DNA of 64,000 nucleotides from Nocardioides humi. GTDB taxonomy: Bacteria; Actinomycetota; Actinomycetes; Propionibacteriales; Nocardioidaceae. A model generated the notes under the pieces. That model was given only the letters and a program-made list of their open reading frames with translations. It was not told the origin of the DNA and did no database searches. The number at the start of each line of letters is the position of its first letter. Within the stretch, counting starts at the first letter, position 1. This document shows, in pieces, positions 61,774 through 64,000 of the stretch. A program made the translations under genes and the position numbers. The stretch spans positions 4,216,001-4,280,000 of the forward strand of contig NZ_CP041146.1 in NCBI RefSeq assembly GCF_006494775.1, given 5' to 3'.

Positions 61774-62507
61774 TCAGGCGTCCTGGGAGTCCCGCTCGGC
61801 GACCGCGGCGGCGTCCGCCTCGGCGTCCTTGCTCGGCAGCACGAACCGGTAGCCGACGTTGCGGACCGTGCCGATCAGGGTCTCGTTCTCGGGCCGAGCT
61901 TGGCGCGCAGGCGGCGTACGTGGACGTCGACGGTGCGGGTGCCGCCGAAGTAGTCGTAGCCCCAGACCTCCTGCAGCAGCTGCTGGCGGCTGAACACCCG
62001 GCCGGGGTGCTGGGCGAGGAACTTGAGGAGCTCGAACTCCTTGAAGGTGAGGTCGAGCGAGCGGCCGCCGACCTTCGCGGTGTACGTCGCCTCGTCGACC
62101 ACGACCTCGCCGGAGCGGATCAGGTGGGCGTCGGGGTCGGCGGCGTCGCGGGCCGCGGTGAGCCGGCCGATGGCCAGCCGGATCCGGGCCTCGAGCTCGG
62201 CGGGGCCGCAGGTGTGCAGCACGACGTCGTCCATGCCCCAGTCGTGGTGGACGACGGCGAGACCGCCCTCGGTCACGATGAGGACGACGGGCACGTCGGT
62301 GCCGGTCGTGCGGATCAGCCGGCACAGGTCGCGGGCGCCGGCCAGGTCCTGCCGGCCGTCGACCAGCAGCAGGTCCGAGTCGGGCGCGTCGAGCAGGGCG
62401 CTGCCCTCGGCGGGCAGGATGCGCACCTGGTGACCGAGCAGCGCCAAGCCGGGCAGCACCTCCGCGGAGGGTTGCAGGGCGCTGGTCAGAAGAAGGAGAG
62501 TGCTCAC
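61774..62507 (-). CDS. glnR: Nitrogen response regulator GlnR (frameshifted near the C terminus)
   Basis: An OmpR-type regulator matching actinobacterial Gln[21 protein letters not shown] at the GTG at 62507, [10 protein letters not shown] with the conserved Asp region, [20 protein letters not shown], and the winged helix [20 protein letters not shown] through [20 protein letters not shown]. Reading stops early after KLGP. Adding one C at the GGG run 61891-61893 gives [20 protein letters not shown], the normal ending, to the stop at 61774. GlnR controls ammonium assimilation genes. The break is probably a sequencing error. GAGGAGG precedes the start. Confidence 0.9.
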
Positions 62508-62637
62508 GCTGGCCTCCTCGTCGGCCCCGCAGGTTGCGCAGGCGCCGTGTCGAGACCGAAACGCAACGCTGGGCCCCGGCCAGTTTCCTGATGGGGGACG
62601 ATACCGAAACATGCAGGCAACGGGGAAGGACATCGAG

Positions 62638-62913
62638 GTGAGTGAGACGCAGGTCATCCGGGTCCGGTACTGGGCGGCCGCCCGGGCGGCCGCCGGGATC
62701 GCGGAGGAGGAGGTGGCCGTCGCAGGCCCCGTCACCCTCGCCGAGCTGCGGGCCGAGGTGGTCGGCCGTCACCCCGGGACCCGCCTGCCCGACGTCGTGG
62801 GCGTCTGCTCGGTGCTGGTCGGGGAGCGCCCGGTCTCCTCGGAGGACCCGGCGGCGGTCGTCGTACGGCCGGGGGACACGGTGGAGTTCCTGCCGCCCTT
62901 CGCGGGCGGCTGA
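62638..62913 (+). CDS. MoaD/ThiS-family sulfur carrier protein
   Basis: A 91-residue ubiquitin-like protein ending FLPPFAGG; the terminal Gly-Gly is the site activated to a thiocarboxylate in molybdopterin or thiamine synthesis. [20 protein letters not shown] and [18 protein letters not shown] are typical of MoaD. The GTG at 62638 follows GGGGAAGGA; an ATG at 62611 could extend it by nine residues. It is divergent from glnR, and no E1 enzyme is in view, so the exact pathway is open. Confidence 0.88.
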   Translation: MSETQVIRVRYWAAARAAAGIAEEEVAVAGPVTLAELRAEVVGRHPGTRLPDVVGVCSVLVGERPVSSEDPAAVVVRPGDTVEFLPPFAGG

Positions 62914-62996
62914 GCGGCCCGGGGAGAAGTCGGCCGTCGCCTAGACTCCGTTCCGCCGTTGTCGGTACGACGACAGCGGACCCGACGAGGAGAGCA

Positions 62997-64000
62997 GTGC
63001 CGAACCAGACCACCGCGCGACCGCCCACGGCGGCGAGGGGCGACGGCAGCACGGGCGTGGTCGAGCGCCGTGCGGTCACCGTCTTCGTGGTGCTGCTGGC
63101 GATGGTCCTCGCGGCGGCGTCCGCCCGCGGGCCGGTCATGGCGGCGGTCGGGATCGGGTTCGCCGGGTTCGTGGCGGCGCTGGCCATCCTGGGCCGGCAG
63201 CGGATCGCGCTGCTGGCGATGCTGGGCGCCTTCGCGACCGCCCCCATGTACAAGGGCCTGGCGCCGAGCCCGGACACGCCCATCACCCCGACGGACCTGT
63301 TGTTCGGGATCGCGGTGGTGCTGCTCCTGCCGACCGTGATCGGGCGGCCGGTGCGGCTGCCGCTGGGCTACGTCATCGGCATCCTGCTGATCCTGACCAC
63401 GGGCATCCTGTCGACGGTCTTCTCGCCGGCCCCCGTCATCAGCGCGCTGCAGTTCGTGCAGTGGCTGGTCGTCCTGGTCGGCCTGGTGGGGCTGCTGGCG
63501 GTCTGGGCGCCCGGCTGGCGCACGGTCGACCTCCTGCTGTGGGGCTACGTCGCCGGCCACACGCTCAGCGTGGCGTATTCGCCGATCGGCGACTCGATCG
63601 CCGGGCGCAGCGTCGGCCTGACCCACCACCCGAACGCGTTCGGCGAGGCGGGCGTGATGGCGTTCGCCGCGCTGATGTACCTGTGGCGGCGCGGCGAGTC
63701 GGTCTGGTACCGCCTGCTCGTCGCCGGCTGCGCGGCCGCGGCCGTGCTCTCGGTGGTGACCAGTGGCAGCCGTGCGGCGGCGGTGGTGGTCGCCGGCCTG
63801 GTGATCATGGTCCCGTTCGTCGAGCGCTCCGCCGTGAAGGGCTTCGTGCTGGCGCTGACCCTGGCGATCGGGATCGTGGCGCTGCCGCTGCTCCTCGACT
63901 CCGCGGGCGACACCTCCGCGCTGAGCCGGCTCGCCGGCACCGGCGATGCGCTGGTCGCCGACCAGGCCCGGCTCAACGCCCAGAACTTCGGCATCGAGAT
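62997..64000 (+). CDS. O-antigen ligase/polymerase-like membrane protein (partial)
   Basis: The first 334 codons of a polytopic protein cut by the window end. It starts at the GTG at 62997 (GAGGAGA upstream; TAGACT -10 box at 62942-62947). At least eight hydrophobic segments are visible. The segment SIAGRSVGLTHHPNAFGEAG, followed by TSGSRAAAVVV, is typical of Wzy/WaaL O-antigen ligase-type proteins in actinobacteria, where a conserved His/Arg loop acts on lipid-linked glycans. The following genes are not visible, so a polysaccharide cluster is only suggested. Confidence 0.82.
   Translation, partial: MPNQTTARPPTAARGDGSTGVVERRAVTVFVVLLAMVLAAASARGPVMAAVGIGFAGFVAALAILGRQRIALLAMLGAFATAPMYKGLAPSPDTPITPTDLLFGIAVVLLLPTVIGRPVRLPLGYVIGILLILTTGILSTVFSPAPVISALQFVQWLVVLVGLVGLLAVWAPGWRTVDLLLWGYVAGHTLSVAYSPIGDSIAGRSVGLTHHPNAFGEAGVMAFAALMYLWRRGESVWYRLLVAGCAAAAVLSVVTSGSRAAAVVVAGLVIMVPFVERSAVKGFVLALTLAIGIVALPLLLDSAGDTSALSRLAGTGDALVADQARLNAQNFGIE

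Noticed and set aside
62997..64000. Polysaccharide biosynthesis cluster
   Set aside because: Only one partial O-antigen-ligase-like gene is visible; neighbours lie outside the window.

Overview
The window is a high-GC actinobacterial chromosome segment, most likely from the Nocardioides/Propionibacteriales group. This is inferred from gene content and order: a purSQ/purL/purF/purM-DUF3073 cluster, a mycothiol synthase (mshD) next to glnR, a MutT1-type NUDIX-phosphatase upstream of pst and ppk, frequent GTG starts, and many promoters with a TAnnnT -10 box only 6-8 nt from the start codon. No species was identified.

Layout. 1-530 is the frameshifted tail of an IS110-type transposase. 540-2020 is a frameshifted APC amino-acid permease. 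2123-19968 is a purine block: purS-purQ, then a cytosine permease/cytosine deaminase pair with a divergent PucR-type regulator, a secreted DUF1906 protein, a Ser/Thr kinase with a duplicated ectodomain, purL, two lipoproteins, a sterol-carrier-like protein, an M20 peptidase, an FAD/NAD(P)-binding oxidoreductase, a MITE-like inverted-repeat element, purF, purM and a DUF3073 protein. 19950-22300 holds an uncharacterised beta-rich protein and an SPFH protein.

22308-33469 is a catabolic island. Ethanolamine ammonia-lyase (eutBC) is divergent from an operon of two short-chain dehydrogenases, a nitrilase-superfamily amidase, a polysaccharide-deacetylase-fold hydrolase and a ribose-type ABC importer. 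It ends with an unusual LuxR-HTH/periplasmic-binding-protein fusion regulator. 33498-41411 holds an Old Yellow Enzyme, tRNA-Phe, tRNA-Glu, tRNA-Asp and tRNA-Lys, a small metallopeptidase, an RsbW-like ATPase, a type II NADH dehydrogenase followed by two overlapping perfect palindromes, a hotdog thioesterase, a GNAT enzyme, a frameshifted membrane protein and a Fur/Zur-type regulator.

41732-54890 covers a cold-shock protein, a small conserved protein, two membrane or lipoproteins, and a phosphate block: mutT1-like, a PHO-box promoter, pstSCAB, a winged-helix regulator, pit with its PhoU-like partner, ppk and an alpha/beta hydrolase. 54985-59240 encodes two membrane proteins sharing a C-terminal domain; one is 1,217 residues with a huge Ala/Glu coiled coil and Glu-Pro repeats. 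They are related to the frameshifted protein at 39770-40749. 59252-64000 holds mshD, an FMN glutamate-synthase-family protein, glnR (frameshifted), a MoaD/ThiS sulfur carrier and the start of an O-antigen-ligase-like membrane protein cut by the window end.

Five genes (IS110, APC permease, the 39770-40749 membrane protein, the 42258-42787 lipoprotein and glnR) each appear broken by a single missing base in a C/G run. This looks more like sequencing error than five real pseudogenes.
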